In this document: positions 32,081 to 39,916 of the stretch, in pieces
How the letters are laid out: every line of letters begins with the position of its first letter
Numbering within the stretch: the first letter of the stretch is position 1
From: Kribbella aluminosa
GTDB lineage: Bacteria > Actinomycetota > Actinomycetes > Propionibacteriales > Kribbellaceae
Assembly: GCF_017876295.1 (NCBI RefSeq)
Contig: NZ_JAGINT010000001.1
Location: forward strand, 2,604,001 to 2,668,000
Direction of reading: 5' to 3'
Length of the DNA stretch: 64,000 bases
Notes under the pieces: model-generated
The model's input: only the letters and a program-made list of their open reading frames with translations
Told to the model about the DNA's origin: nothing
Database searches by the model: none
Program-made: the position numbers and the translations under genes

Positions 32081-34840
32081 ATGCTGGTGACGGAGAAGCC
32101 TGACGGGGGGCCGGTTGCGTCGGAGCTCCGGCCGGCCTCGTCGGAGGCTCTTGAGGGGCGGATCCGCGGTTTGCAGCATGCGCTCGGGCAGTTGTTGGAC
32201 AACGCGCGGCGGCTGACGTACGGCGAGCATCAGCGCGCCGTGCGGCTGCATCGGCAGTTGCAGGAGCAGACCGCGACGGCCCGTCGGGAGTCGCGGTCGC
32301 TGGTGGACGCGAAGACCGCCGAGGCGCTGTCGGAGGCCGAGCCGAAGGCCCGGTTGCTCGCCGATCGGCTCGCTCCGGGTCTCGCCGCGGTCCCGCCGAA
32401 CGACGCACGCTGGCGTTCGCGGCAACTCGTCGGCGCCGGCGTCCCGGCGTACGTTCGGGTCGGCGAGCTCGACGCGGGTACGCCGGTGGTCGCGCCGCTG
32501 CTCCGTACGAACGGCTGGAAGGTGACCGGCGACCGCAACGAGACCGCGCGCCGGCTGCTGCAGAGCATCGCGCTCCGGCTGGTCGCGGCTGCGGAGCCGT
32601 TCCGGCTGCGCGTCGACGCGTTCGACCCGAAGCTCACCGGGATGATGGGGTTGCTCGGCCATCTGACCACGAAGTACCCGCAATTGGTGCCTAGGGCAAC
32701 GCATACCGCGGAGCAGCTGCACACCGTGCTGTCCGGTCTCGTCGACGTGTCGTCGCTGCGGGCCAGCCGGCAGGCGCAGCTCGGGCACGAGCGGTTCGAG
32801 GACTTGCTGAAGGAAACCGGCCAGGTCACCGATCCGTACCGGGTGGTGATCCTCTTCGACTACCCGTTCGGCATCGACACGCTCGCGCAGCGCGACCTGC
32901 TCCGGCTGGCCGCGACCGCCGGCAGGCGCGGCATCTGCTTTCTGGTGCACTACGACGCGTCGACGGCGGCCGAGCTGGACGTCGACTCGAAGCAGTTGCT
33001 CGAGCTCCTCGATCCGGTTGCCATCGTCAACGATCGGGTCGAGGTCGCGCAGCTGCCGCCGGCCCGGCTGGATCCGCCGTTCGACGCGTCCGTTGCCGCG
33101 GGCATCTGTGACGTGATCGCCGAGCAGGCCGAGATCGCCGTGCTGCCGACCATCGACTTCGAGCGCACGCTGCCGGATCGCCTGACGTGGTGGCGACCGG
33201 TCAAGGACGAGATCGGTACCGTGATCGGGTACGACGATCGCACGCCGGCGCTGGTGCGGTTGCGCAGCGGCAACCCGGCGCTGCCGCACGTCCTGGTCGG
33301 CGGCGCGGTCGGCCAGGGCAAGTCGAACCTGCTGCTCGTGATGATCCACGGTCTCGCCGCGCGCTACTCGCCGGCAGACCTGGAGATGTACCTGCTCGAC
33401 TTCAAGCACGGTGTCGAGTTCTCCGCGCTCGGCCCGGGTCCTGATCGCCCGCACTGGCTGCCGCAGATCCGGGTGCTCGGCGTGCACAGCGACCGCGCGT
33501 TCGGCCTCGCCGTGCTGCGGCACCTGTCCGACGAGCTTGCCCGGCGCAGCGAGGTGTTCAAGTCGCACGGGAACGTCGCCGACATCGCGGAGCTCGCGCC
33601 CGGCCCGGACCGCCCGCCGCGGATCCTCGTCGTACTGGACGAGTTCCAGGTGCTGCTCGAGGACGACGACGAGCTGGCGGACGAGGCCGCGAAGCTGCTG
33701 GAGCGGCTGGTGCGGCTGGGGCGGGCGTACGGCGTCCACGTGGTGCTCGCCACGCAGACGATCGAGGGCGTGAAGCGGCTGTCGACGCGGCGGGACTCGA
33801 TCTTCGGCCAGGTGCCGTACCGGATCGCGCTGAAGACGACGCCGGCCGACTCGCAGGCGATCCTGCGCAGCGGGAACACGGCGGCCGCCGAGCTGCAGTT
33901 CCGCGGCGAGGCGGTGCTGAACGCGAACTTCGGATCGCCCGACGACAATCAGCACGTGCTGGTGAGTTTCGCGGACAAGCGCGTGCTGGACTCGTTGCGC
34001 GAGGAGCTGTGGACACGGGCCGGCGATGCCGCGCATCCGCCGCGGGTGTTCCACCTCGCGGAGCCGGCCCGGTTGACGGACACCGCGACGGCGGTGCAGC
34101 CCGAGCTGGGGCGGCCGTGGACCGGGTTGCCGATCGCGGTGACCGAGGAGCCCGTCGCGGTCGAGGTACGGCCCGAGCCTGGCGCCGGCGTACTCGTGCT
34201 GGGCGACGGGCCTGCCGATGCCTTGGGCGTGCTGACCGGGCTGGCCGTGTCGACGGCGGCCGGAGCGGTGGAGCCGCCGCGATTCGTGTTCGTCGACGGT
34301 ACGAACTCGGCGCCGGCCGTTGCCGAGGGCAAGGACACGTTGGTGCGGGTACTGCGGGAGCTCGGCTGCGAGGTCGAGACCGTGGACAAGCACGACGACA
34401 TCGCGCCGCGGTTGTTCGCGCTCCGGGACACGATGCGGAACGGGCAGGCGGGCGGGACGTACCTGCTCGGGTTCGGGTTCCACGGCGTACCGCGGATGCA
34501 AGTGCACGCCGAGGGGTACTTCGAGAGCCCGGCGAACGCGCTGCAGGAGATCGTGCGGGACGGGCCGGCGCAGGGGCTGATCACGTACGGCTGGTGGAAC
34601 CGGCTGCACGTGTGCACCGAGCAGCTTGGGTACGGGCGTGGGAATGTCGCGACGCACATGTTCCTGAGGCACCCGCAGGACGGCGTACGCGCGGTGGCCG
34701 GGCCGCTGGTGCGCTGGGCGTCCGAGCCGCATCGGGCGTTGCTGTGGGACGGGCTGCATCCCGAGGCACAGGTCGTCGTACCGTTCGCTGCTCTGCGCGC
34801 GGACGAGGTGGAGCGAGCGGTGGAGTTGCTACGGCGATGA
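32081..34840 (+). CDS. FtsK/SpoIIIE-type ATPase of a putative toxin-secretion locus
   Basis: A 919-residue protein; I choose ATG 32081 (MLVTEKP) after GGAAGGAC, though the frame is open from 31985. Residues 1-~110 are polar and coiled-coil-like, with no membrane helix. The single FtsK/SpoIIIE motor has Walker A GAVGQGKS (K414), YLLDFKHGVEFSALG and Walker B LVVLDEFQVLLED (~513-525), followed by LATQTIEGVKRLS. A C-terminal ~200-residue region is unassigned. Type VII EccC proteins use several such motors; here one motor is coupled by ATGA to a membrane protein, with a WXG100-sized protein and a toxin next. Motor assignment is firm; the secretion role is inferred. Confidence 0.82.
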   Translation: MLVTEKPDGGPVASELRPASSEALEGRIRGLQHALGQLLDNARRLTYGEHQRAVRLHRQLQEQTATARRESRSLVDAKTAEALSEAEPKARLLADRLAPGLAAVPPNDARWRSRQLVGAGVPAYVRVGELDAGTPVVAPLLRTNGWKVTGDRNETARRLLQSIALRLVAAAEPFRLRVDAFDPKLTGMMGLLGHLTTKYPQLVPRATHTAEQLHTVLSGLVDVSSLRASRQAQLGHERFEDLLKETGQVTDPYRVVILFDYPFGIDTLAQRDLLRLAATAGRRGICFLVHYDASTAAELDVDSKQLLELLDPVAIVNDRVEVAQLPPARLDPPFDASVAAGICDVIAEQAEIAVLPTIDFERTLPDRLTWWRPVKDEIGTVIGYDDRTPALVRLRSGNPALPHVLVGGAVGQGKSNLLLVMIHGLAARYSPADLEMYLLDFKHGVEFSALGPGPDRPHWLPQIRVLGVHSDRAFGLAVLRHLSDELARRSEVFKSHGNVADIAELAPGPDRPPRILVVLDEFQVLLEDDDELADEAAKLLERLVRLGRAYGVHVVLATQTIEGVKRLSTRRDSIFGQVPYRIALKTTPADSQAILRSGNTAAAELQFRGEAVLNANFGSPDDNQHVLVSFADKRVLDSLREELWTRAGDAAHPPRVFHLAEPARLTDTATAVQPELGRPWTGLPIAVTEEPVAVEVRPEPGAGVLVLGDGPADALGVLTGLAVSTAAGAVEPPRFVFVDGTNSAPAVAEGKDTLVRVLRELGCEVETVDKHDDIAPRLFALRDTMRNGQAGGTYLLGFGFHGVPRMQVHAEGYFESPANALQEIVRDGPAQGLITYGWWNRLHVCTEQLGYGRGNVATHMFLRHPQDGVRAVAGPLVRWASEPHRALLWDGLHPEAQVVVPFAALRADEVERAVELLRR

Positions 34841-35514
34841 AGACTGACGAGCAGGTGTGGTCGGAGTACGTGCGGGCGCTGCGGACGGTCGCGATGGCGC
34901 GGACCGACGCGCAGCAGGCGCAGGACCGGGTGACGGCGCACAAGTCGAAGGCCGAGGCGACCGCCGCGGCCGAGGCCGACGCGATGGCCGAGCGCGGGCG
35001 GAAGCTGCAGACCCGCCTGAACGCCCTCGCCGACAAGGCCGCGGAGAGCCTGCAACGAGCCGGGCTGCCGGCCGAGGGCAAGCGGTCGAACCACACGCTT
35101 CCCGAGATCCGCGCGCTGAACGACATCGAGACCGTCGCCGCGCGGATCACCGAACAGCTCGCCGAGTCGGTCGACCAGCTGGAAGAACTGCGCACGTCGG
35201 CCCGGCGGCTCCAGGAGCTCCGTCGGCGGCGTACCATCAGCGCGGTCCTGGCGCTGGTCGGGTTCGTGCTGGTGTGGGTGTTCAGCCGCTCGTTCCTGGC
35301 CGGGGTCGAGGCTGCCGCGATCGCTGCCCTGACGATGCTGGCCGCGTCCCGGGTGCTCGGCCTGCCGCGGCTGCCGGCCGCGCGCTGGTGGGGCTGGGGC
35401 GGTGCCGGGCTGGTCTTCGTCGCGATGCTGGCGGGGCTGCCGTGGTGGATCGGGATCCTGGTGCCGGTCGTCGTGGCCGGTACGGCGATCGTGCTGCCGA
35501 AGAAGCGCAACTAG
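34837..35514 (+). CDS. Coiled-coil membrane partner of the FtsK-like ATPase
   Basis: A 225-residue protein starting at ATG 34837, overlapping the ATPase stop. Residues 1-~130 are a long charged coiled coil rich in Ala, Glu, Gln and Arg. Residues ~132-222 hold three to four hydrophobic segments (TISAVLALVGFVLVWVF, AAAIAALTMLAASRVLGL, GLVFVAMLAGLPWWIGI), ending in a basic KKRN tail. It would anchor the soluble motor to the membrane and might form or gate a pore. No known family is recognised. Confidence 0.72.
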   Translation: MKTDEQVWSEYVRALRTVAMARTDAQQAQDRVTAHKSKAEATAAAEADAMAERGRKLQTRLNALADKAAESLQRAGLPAEGKRSNHTLPEIRALNDIETVAARITEQLAESVDQLEELRTSARRLQELRRRRTISAVLALVGFVLVWVFSRSFLAGVEAAAIAALTMLAASRVLGLPRLPAARWWGWGGAGLVFVAMLAGLPWWIGILVPVVVAGTAIVLPKKRN

Positions 35515-35531
35515 TTTGGGAGTGGGTTGAG

Positions 35532-35792
35532 GTGTCCGACGTACTGCGGCTCAAGGAACAGCTGCACCAGGTCTCGATGGAGGCCAAGCAGGCAGCCGGG
35601 GGACTGGCCGGGTTCAAGCTCCGGTTCACCCAGCACAGCCAGCTGGTGGAGAGCCTGATCGCCGGCACCGCGACCGGTATCGACCGCGACATCACCGAGA
35701 TCCTGGAGGCCGCGAGCAAGGCGGTCGAACAGGCCGCCGAGGCACTCGAGATCGCGTCCGCCGGCTGCAAGAACTACGCCGACCAGATCTGA
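35532..35792 (+). CDS. WXG100-sized helical protein, candidate secreted chaperone or substrate
   Basis: An 86-residue protein from GTG 35532, with GGTTGAGG as a possible ribosome site. It is almost all helix: KEQLHQVSMEAKQAAGG, a GFKLRFTQHSQLVESLIAGT bend, then ITEILEAASKAVEQAAEALE. Size and helix-turn-helix layout match WXG100/ESAT-6 proteins, but the central W-x-G is absent, with a Gly-Phe-Lys in its place. The next gene begins two bases after its stop and has a similar helical N-terminus, as in the paired helical modules of type VII secretion. Confidence 0.6.
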   Translation: MSDVLRLKEQLHQVSMEAKQAAGGLAGFKLRFTQHSQLVESLIAGTATGIDRDITEILEAASKAVEQAAEALEIASAGCKNYADQI

Positions 35793-35793
35793 A

Positions 35794-37116
35794 TTGGCTT
35801 CCGAGCTGCAGCGGGTCGCCCGCGGCCTGGTCGACTGCTTCGACGAGATCCCCCGCGTCGTCGACCAGTTGCTGCGTACGGCGGCCCGCTGCCGCGAGAA
35901 CGCCCAGCTCGCCCTGATCGCGTCCCGCGGCCAGGCGACCGTCGCCGCCCAGCAACTCGACGCCGCCGCCCATTCCTGCGAGGCGGCCGCCCACTACCTC
36001 TCGATGGCACCTCCCAAGGCTCGCGGCTGGGCGGAGGGCCTGATCGGCGCGGCCGGCCCGTCCACGAACCGCCCGTCCTCCGACTCCGCCGACCGCAACA
36101 AGTCGACGAGCGGTACGGGCGTCCGGATCCGCACGACCCGGTTGACCGCGACGTACGACGATCTAGAAGTTGCCGAAGACAACGAACCCCCGCTGGTCAC
36201 GGTCTCCCGCACGGCCTTCGAGAAGTACCGCAAGACGGCCGAGGAGGACTCGCACGAACCTCTCGAGTTCGAGATCACCGTCACCGAAACCGGCGAGATC
36301 ATCGTCGAAGAACGTGACGAGAAGGAAGAGGCCGAACGCGAGGAGCGCCTCACCCGTGACTTCGAACTCACCCCCGACCGCGACGACGAAGACGAGCCCC
36401 CCGAGTTCGAAGAACGTGACGAGAAGGAAGACCAGAAACGCGAGGACCGCCTCACCGCCGACCACGAGCTCGACGTCGACCTCACCGAGCAGGTAAAGAC
36501 ACTCCTCGCCACCATGGCCGAATCCGAGGGCCAAGAATGGCAACACGCCACCCTCACCATCACCACCGACAAAGTGGAAGCCACCTTCGACTACGCCGAG
36601 GCCCCCCAGTTCGCCCCGATCACCGTCGACATCGAGCTGCCAGAACTCGCGACGCCCGACAGCTTCGACTTCGACCCAGCCTTCGATCCCCGCCCCCTCG
36701 AAGCCGACTTCGCGCCGGGCGTGCACGACCCCGAGAACTCCTTCAAACCGCACGAGCGGCTCATTGCCGATCGCCTCGCCGAGGAGGAGTGGCGCGTCGA
36801 TGCCCGGAGGGAGGATCACTCCTCGGGCGACAAGGACCCGGACGCGACGGTGCGCAAGCACGCGGACAGACGTGGAACGGTCGTCGAGTTCAAGACTCCG
36901 AACCAGAACGGCGCCAATATTCTCAGACGCAACATCTGCGACGCGAGTGCTCAAGCAGCCGAGGTCGTCATCGACGGGCGGAACATCGATCTTTCAGAGG
37001 CCGACGCACTGCGCGCCTACCGCCGGGCACTCGGTCAGCCCGGCAAGACTATTGCTGACATCGTCCACGTCATCCTCGGTGACGGACGGCTGGTCACCTA
37101 TCGAAGGGAGAAATGA
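35794..37116 (+). CDS. Polymorphic toxin with helical N-terminus and CdiA-type nuclease C-terminus
   Basis: A 440-residue protein from TTG 35794. Residues 1-~85 form a helical module (LVDCFDEIPRVVDQLLRTAA), similar in kind to WXG/LXG delivery domains. The middle (~115-300) is very acidic and holds a 34-codon duplication (nt 36305 and 36407 copies). The C-terminus (~315-440) resembles the CdiA tRNA-nuclease domain: PHERLIADRLAEEEWRV, DPDATV (D350), VEFKTP (E365, K367), then QAAEVVIDGRN and VHVILGDGRLVTYRRE. The D/E-x-K trio fits a PD-(D/E)xK nuclease. Translation couples to the next gene (ATGA), the normal place of an immunity protein. Nuclease assignment is by motif, not by search. Confidence 0.7.
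   Translation: MASELQRVARGLVDCFDEIPRVVDQLLRTAARCRENAQLALIASRGQATVAAQQLDAAAHSCEAAAHYLSMAPPKARGWAEGLIGAAGPSTNRPSSDSADRNKSTSGTGVRIRTTRLTATYDDLEVAEDNEPPLVTVSRTAFEKYRKTAEEDSHEPLEFEITVTETGEIIVEERDEKEEAEREERLTRDFELTPDRDDEDEPPEFEERDEKEDQKREDRLTADHELDVDLTEQVKTLLATMAESEGQEWQHATLTITTDKVEATFDYAEAPQFAPITVDIELPELATPDSFDFDPAFDPRPLEADFAPGVHDPENSFKPHERLIADRLAEEEWRVDARREDHSSGDKDPDATVRKHADRRGTVVEFKTPNQNGANILRRNICDASAQAAEVVIDGRNIDLSEADALRAYRRALGQPGKTIADIVHVILGDGRLVTYRREK
36305..36440 (+). repeat. 102-bp-spaced direct duplication in the toxin gene
   Basis: A 25-bp exact repeat (starting TCGAAGAACGTGACGAGAAG) occurs at 36305 and 36407 and continues with divergent similarity for about 60 bp. It encodes two acidic EERDEKE(E/D) segments 34 residues apart. 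Confidence 0.8.
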
Positions 37117-37574
37117 TGTCCGTCGTCGACAGTGTCTTTCTGGCGGTGTCCGGTGGACCTCAGGAGGTGAGCGACTGGTTGGTCGAGGGGGTCGGCGCGG
37201 AGGCTATGACGGCTGGGGCGGAGGAGGTTCGGCTGCGGGCGCGTGGGGCGACCGGGGAGGGCTGGTTCGGTGTGGTGGTGCAGCCGAACGGGTATGTCGA
37301 GCCGGATCCGGCGCCGGATGAGGTGCAGGCGATGGATCGGTATGCGATCGAGGTCCAGGTCCGTGGGGGCTCTGACGACGCCCTTCATCGGGAGGCGGGG
37401 CGCTTGTTCGACACGTTGATCGCTGGTCACTCCGACCTACCCGCACTTCTCGTGCACAACCTCGACACACTGGTGTCCGCCTATCTCCCCGGCGCCGGCA
37501 AGCACACCTTCGACCCGCAGATCACACCCGATGTCGAGGACATCGACACCTGGCGGCCGTGGGTCGTCGGCTGA
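37113..37574 (+). CDS. Candidate immunity protein 1 (intact)
   Basis: A 153-residue acidic protein whose start (ATG 37113 or 37116) overlaps the toxin stop. It begins VDSVFLAVSGGPQEVSDWL and contains a beta strand WFGVVVQPNGYVEPDP, a conserved EVQAMDRYAIEVQV block and a C-terminal LVSAYLPGAGKHTFDP. The next two genes share these blocks (ExxAxDxY and AYLPGxGxHTF), showing tandem duplication. A position directly after a nuclease toxin suggests immunity by binding the toxin domain. The family is not recognised. Confidence 0.65.
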   Translation: MMSVVDSVFLAVSGGPQEVSDWLVEGVGAEAMTAGAEEVRLRARGATGEGWFGVVVQPNGYVEPDPAPDEVQAMDRYAIEVQVRGGSDDALHREAGRLFDTLIAGHSDLPALLVHNLDTLVSAYLPGAGKHTFDPQITPDVEDIDTWRPWVVG

Positions 37575-38048
37575 TGGCGAACAGCCACACCATCTTCCTG
37601 GCTGCTGGCGAGCCGCTCGAGACGACGGCTGGACGGATCGCGGCCGCCTTGCAATTGGAGCGCGTCGACGATCCGGATCTGAAGGACGATCAGTACTTCT
37701 TCCGCGGGCGTGCGCGGACGGTCGACGGGAGGGTTCTCCTGGTGGTGGGTCCGAACATCTACGGTGAAGACAACCCTGAGCCGGAGGACGTGTCCGCGAT
37801 CGATCGGTACAGCGGCGTGGTCGACGTACGGATCGCCGGCTCCAGGAACGAGGAGCAGCAGCTGCGCGAGGCCCGCGCGCTTCGACGAGCTCGCAGCAGC
37901 GCGGCCACCGGTGGCCCTCGTCCTGGTCCACGCGATGTCCCTGATCATGGCGGCGTACCTGCCGGGCTCCGGCGTCCACACATTCCCGGCGGAGACCTCA
38001 CTCGACGCGGACGACATCAGCGCGTGGCAGTCCTGGGTTGTGGACTGA
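37574..38048 (+). pseudogene. Candidate immunity paralogue 2, frameshifted
   Basis: ATG 37574 overlaps the previous stop (TGATG). The frame reads HTIFLAAGEPLETTAGRI and EDVSAIDRYSGVVDVRI, matching paralogue 1, then breaks near 37880. The other frame continues FDELAAARPPVALVLVHAMS and AAYLPGSGVHTFPAETS, the expected C-terminus, to TGA 38046-38048. One extra or two missing bases at ~37880 explain it. Without the repair the product ends in a nonsense tail at 38071. Confidence 0.8.
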
Positions 38049-38054
38049 GGTTCT

Positions 38055-38534
38055 GTGGTGGACACCGATGAGATCTTCCTGGCGCTGGCCGGGCCGTTTG
38101 AGGAGGCGGCCGAGCGGGTGGCCAGGGTGCTCGGGCTGGAGCCGAATGGGGATCTGCGGGTTGAGACGGGTGAGTTGCAGTACAAGGGGCGGGCGCGGTC
38201 GTCGGATGGTGTAGTCGGTGTCTACATCGGTCCGAACACCTTCGAGCCGGAGCCTGACGAGGCGCAGGCGATGGATGGGTACGGCGTTGTCGTCGATGTC
38301 CAGTACCGAACGCACAAGCCTCAGGCCGAGGAGGCGCGGCTGGCGTTCGAGGCCCTGGTTGAGGGGCTGCCCGACGTACCAGTATCTGGGAATTCCGTTG
38401 GTCCCGGGACAGTCCGTGGGGTCTGGGGACAGGTCATAGCTTGTTCACGGGCGCCGGGGGTTGTTCACACGGCCGGCGGCTGGCCGGCTCGTCCACCTGC
38501 CCGGGATGTCGGGGAGTGGTTTCACGAGGTGTGA
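38055..38534 (+). CDS. Candidate immunity paralogue 3, C-terminally replaced
   Basis: GTG 38055 (or 38058) starts a third copy: DEIFLALAGPFEEAAERVAR, then YIGPNTFEPEPDEAQAMDGY matches the family block. Similarity stops after GLPDVP (~nt 38380); the rest lacks the AYLPG segment in any frame and reads as an unrelated Gly/Pro/Arg-rich tail. The gene is probably truncated by a deletion or recombination. It may be inactive or specific for another toxin. A direct repeat TTGTTCAC (38439 and 38463) lies in the tail. Confidence 0.55.
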   Translation: MVDTDEIFLALAGPFEEAAERVARVLGLEPNGDLRVETGELQYKGRARSSDGVVGVYIGPNTFEPEPDEAQAMDGYGVVVDVQYRTHKPQAEEARLAFEALVEGLPDVPVSGNSVGPGTVRGVWGQVIACSRAPGVVHTAGGWPARPPARDVGEWFHEV

Positions 38535-38686
38535 GATTTTTCTTCGGGGTCGCGTCATGAAGTGCTGGGCGGGCCGTCACTACCTGTGAACCCATCCCCA
38601 CAGGGAAGTGGAAGTGGTTGACGTGAAGGGTTGTCTTGCGAGGTCGCTGATGGGATCCGGCTCGACTCGGTGCCGGGTGTATTGAC

Positions 38687-38932
38687 ATGGGCGACGGTGA
38701 TTGTTCGCGGTCCGTCGCGGTGCGGGTGGAGCGGCGGCGGGTGCGGGTCTGGTTCGGGGACCATGTGGTGGCCGACTACCGGGCCGAGGCCGAGTTGGCC
38801 GAACGGTACGCAGAAGCCATGTCGCGGAGGTTCGCCGGGCTGCGGGTGACCAGCGAGCCGCTGCCCGATCACGATCCGGGGCCGGACCGGAGGCTGCCGG
38901 GGGAGCGGCTCTGGGAGGTGGCGCCGAAATGA
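38687..38932 (+). CDS. Small conserved actinobacterial protein
   Basis: An 81-residue basic protein from ATG 38687. SVAVRVERRRVRVWFGDHVV forms beta strands, followed by a helix RAEAELAERYAEAMSRRF. The stop overlaps the next start by 4 bases, so the two are co-translated. I know no function. It lies 150 bp after the last immunity-like gene, on the same strand, and may belong to the same transcript. Confidence 0.65.
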   Translation: MGDGDCSRSVAVRVERRRVRVWFGDHVVADYRAEAELAERYAEAMSRRFAGLRVTSEPLPDHDPGPDRRLPGERLWEVAPK

Positions 38933-39318
38933 GTTCGCGTCGCTTCCGGCTGATCCGGCATCAGGATGTCTCCGGTGTCAGCGGCACCGGGCCCGTCGCC
39001 GAGGGTGTGCAGTTCACCGACGGGGCGGTCGCGCTCCGCTGGTACGGCGACTATCCGACCACGACCGTGTGGGACGGCATCGATTCCGTCGTCGCGATCC
39101 ACGGTCACGGCGGGGCCACCGAGGTCGAGTGGCTGGACCCGGAACCGGGTCCCGACCCCGAGCTCCCGCTGCCGCCCCGCGAGTCCCTTCCACCCCGTCC
39201 CTGGCCGGACCTGCACTCGGCCCCCGAGCCGCAGGACCCCGACCCGTTGCACTCCGAGCGCGATCTCGGTTCGTACGGCGCGGCGCCGCCCTGGTCGTCG
39301 CACCGCGTCTTCCGCTGA
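38929..39318 (+). CDS. Conserved hypothetical protein, coupled to the preceding gene
   Basis: A 129-residue protein from ATG 38929 in an ATGA overlap. The N-terminal ~80 residues (RFRLIRHQDVSGVSGTGPVA, then GVQFTDGAVALRWYGDYPTT and VVAIHGHGGATEVEWLD) form a compact beta domain common in actinomycetes next to secretion or cell-division ATPase genes. The Pro-rich C-terminal half looks disordered. Function is unknown. Two long hairpins follow. Confidence 0.7.
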   Translation: MSSRRFRLIRHQDVSGVSGTGPVAEGVQFTDGAVALRWYGDYPTTTVWDGIDSVVAIHGHGGATEVEWLDPEPGPDPELPLPPRESLPPRPWPDLHSAPEPQDPDPLHSERDLGSYGAAPPWSSHRVFR

Positions 39319-39330
39319 GGTATCCGATCC

Positions 39331-39416
39331 ACCGGTGCCGGGTTCATCCTCCTCTCCGGCACCGGTCACCACAGGTACGGCGTACGCCTGGGCGAGCCGG
39401 TGTACGCCGTACCTGT
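39331..39416. terminator. Two consecutive hairpins ending the FtsK-toxin operon side
   Basis: ACCGGTGCCGG (39331-39341) pairs perfectly with 39356-39366. A second stem, ACAGGTACGGCGTACGCC (39371-39388), pairs with 39399-39416 at 17 of 18 positions. They separate convergent genes and overlap the stop of the ABM-like gene. Confidence 0.75.
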
Positions 39417-39727
39417 CAGCGGTAGTTCTGCTCCGCCAACTGGTCGAGGTTGTAGAACGTCGCGGGGCCGTCGCAGAGCTCCATCATCCGCTGCGAGAAC
39501 TCGGTGGTGTCGGGGCGCCGGGAGTTCTCCATCGCCTCCTCGTAGGACTTGAACTCGATGATCGAGAAGTAGCGTCCCGCCTGGTCGCGGTCTGCACAGG
39601 TGAGCCCGCGCACCGGCGCCGGCCCGTCGTTGTCGGCTTCGCGCTTCGCGCGGAACTCCTCCATCAGCGCCGTGACCTCGTCCGCTTTCGACGTCCGGTA
39701 CTCGATGATCTGAACGAAACCAGCCAT
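39416..39727 (-). CDS. Dimeric alpha/beta-barrel (ABM-like) protein
   Basis: A 103-residue protein from ATG 39727 with the ferredoxin-like pattern FVQIIEYRTSKADEVTALME, RYFSIIEFKSYEEAMENSR. This fold is used by small monooxygenases and stress-response proteins. The N-terminal strand, the internal 'FSIIEF' strand and the C-terminal helix are intact. No catalytic residue can be assigned. The second terminator stem overlaps its stop codon. Confidence 0.75.
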   Translation of the reverse strand: MAGFVQIIEYRTSKADEVTALMEEFRAKREADNDGPAPVRGLTCADRDQAGRYFSIIEFKSYEEAMENSRRPDTTEFSQRMMELCDGPATFYNLDQLAEQNYR

Positions 39728-39916
39728 CTCTCCCCCTGGTTGTGAATCGACACTCACCCTGGGTGTCGCTTGCTCCGACAGTGCCCCTGGATCGACTGCC
39801 TGGCAAGGGCGGACGACGTACGGTGACCTGACGAGGGCGGTGGATCACGCGGCGTTGTTTCTGCCCTCGGCAGAGGCGGCTGGGAATTGTCGGCGGCGGC
39901 TGATTTGCTTGCCCGC

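Noticed and set aside
32036-34759. 907-codon minus-strand frame opposite the FtsK-like gene
   Set aside because: Mirror of the ATPase codon pattern with no recognisable domain.
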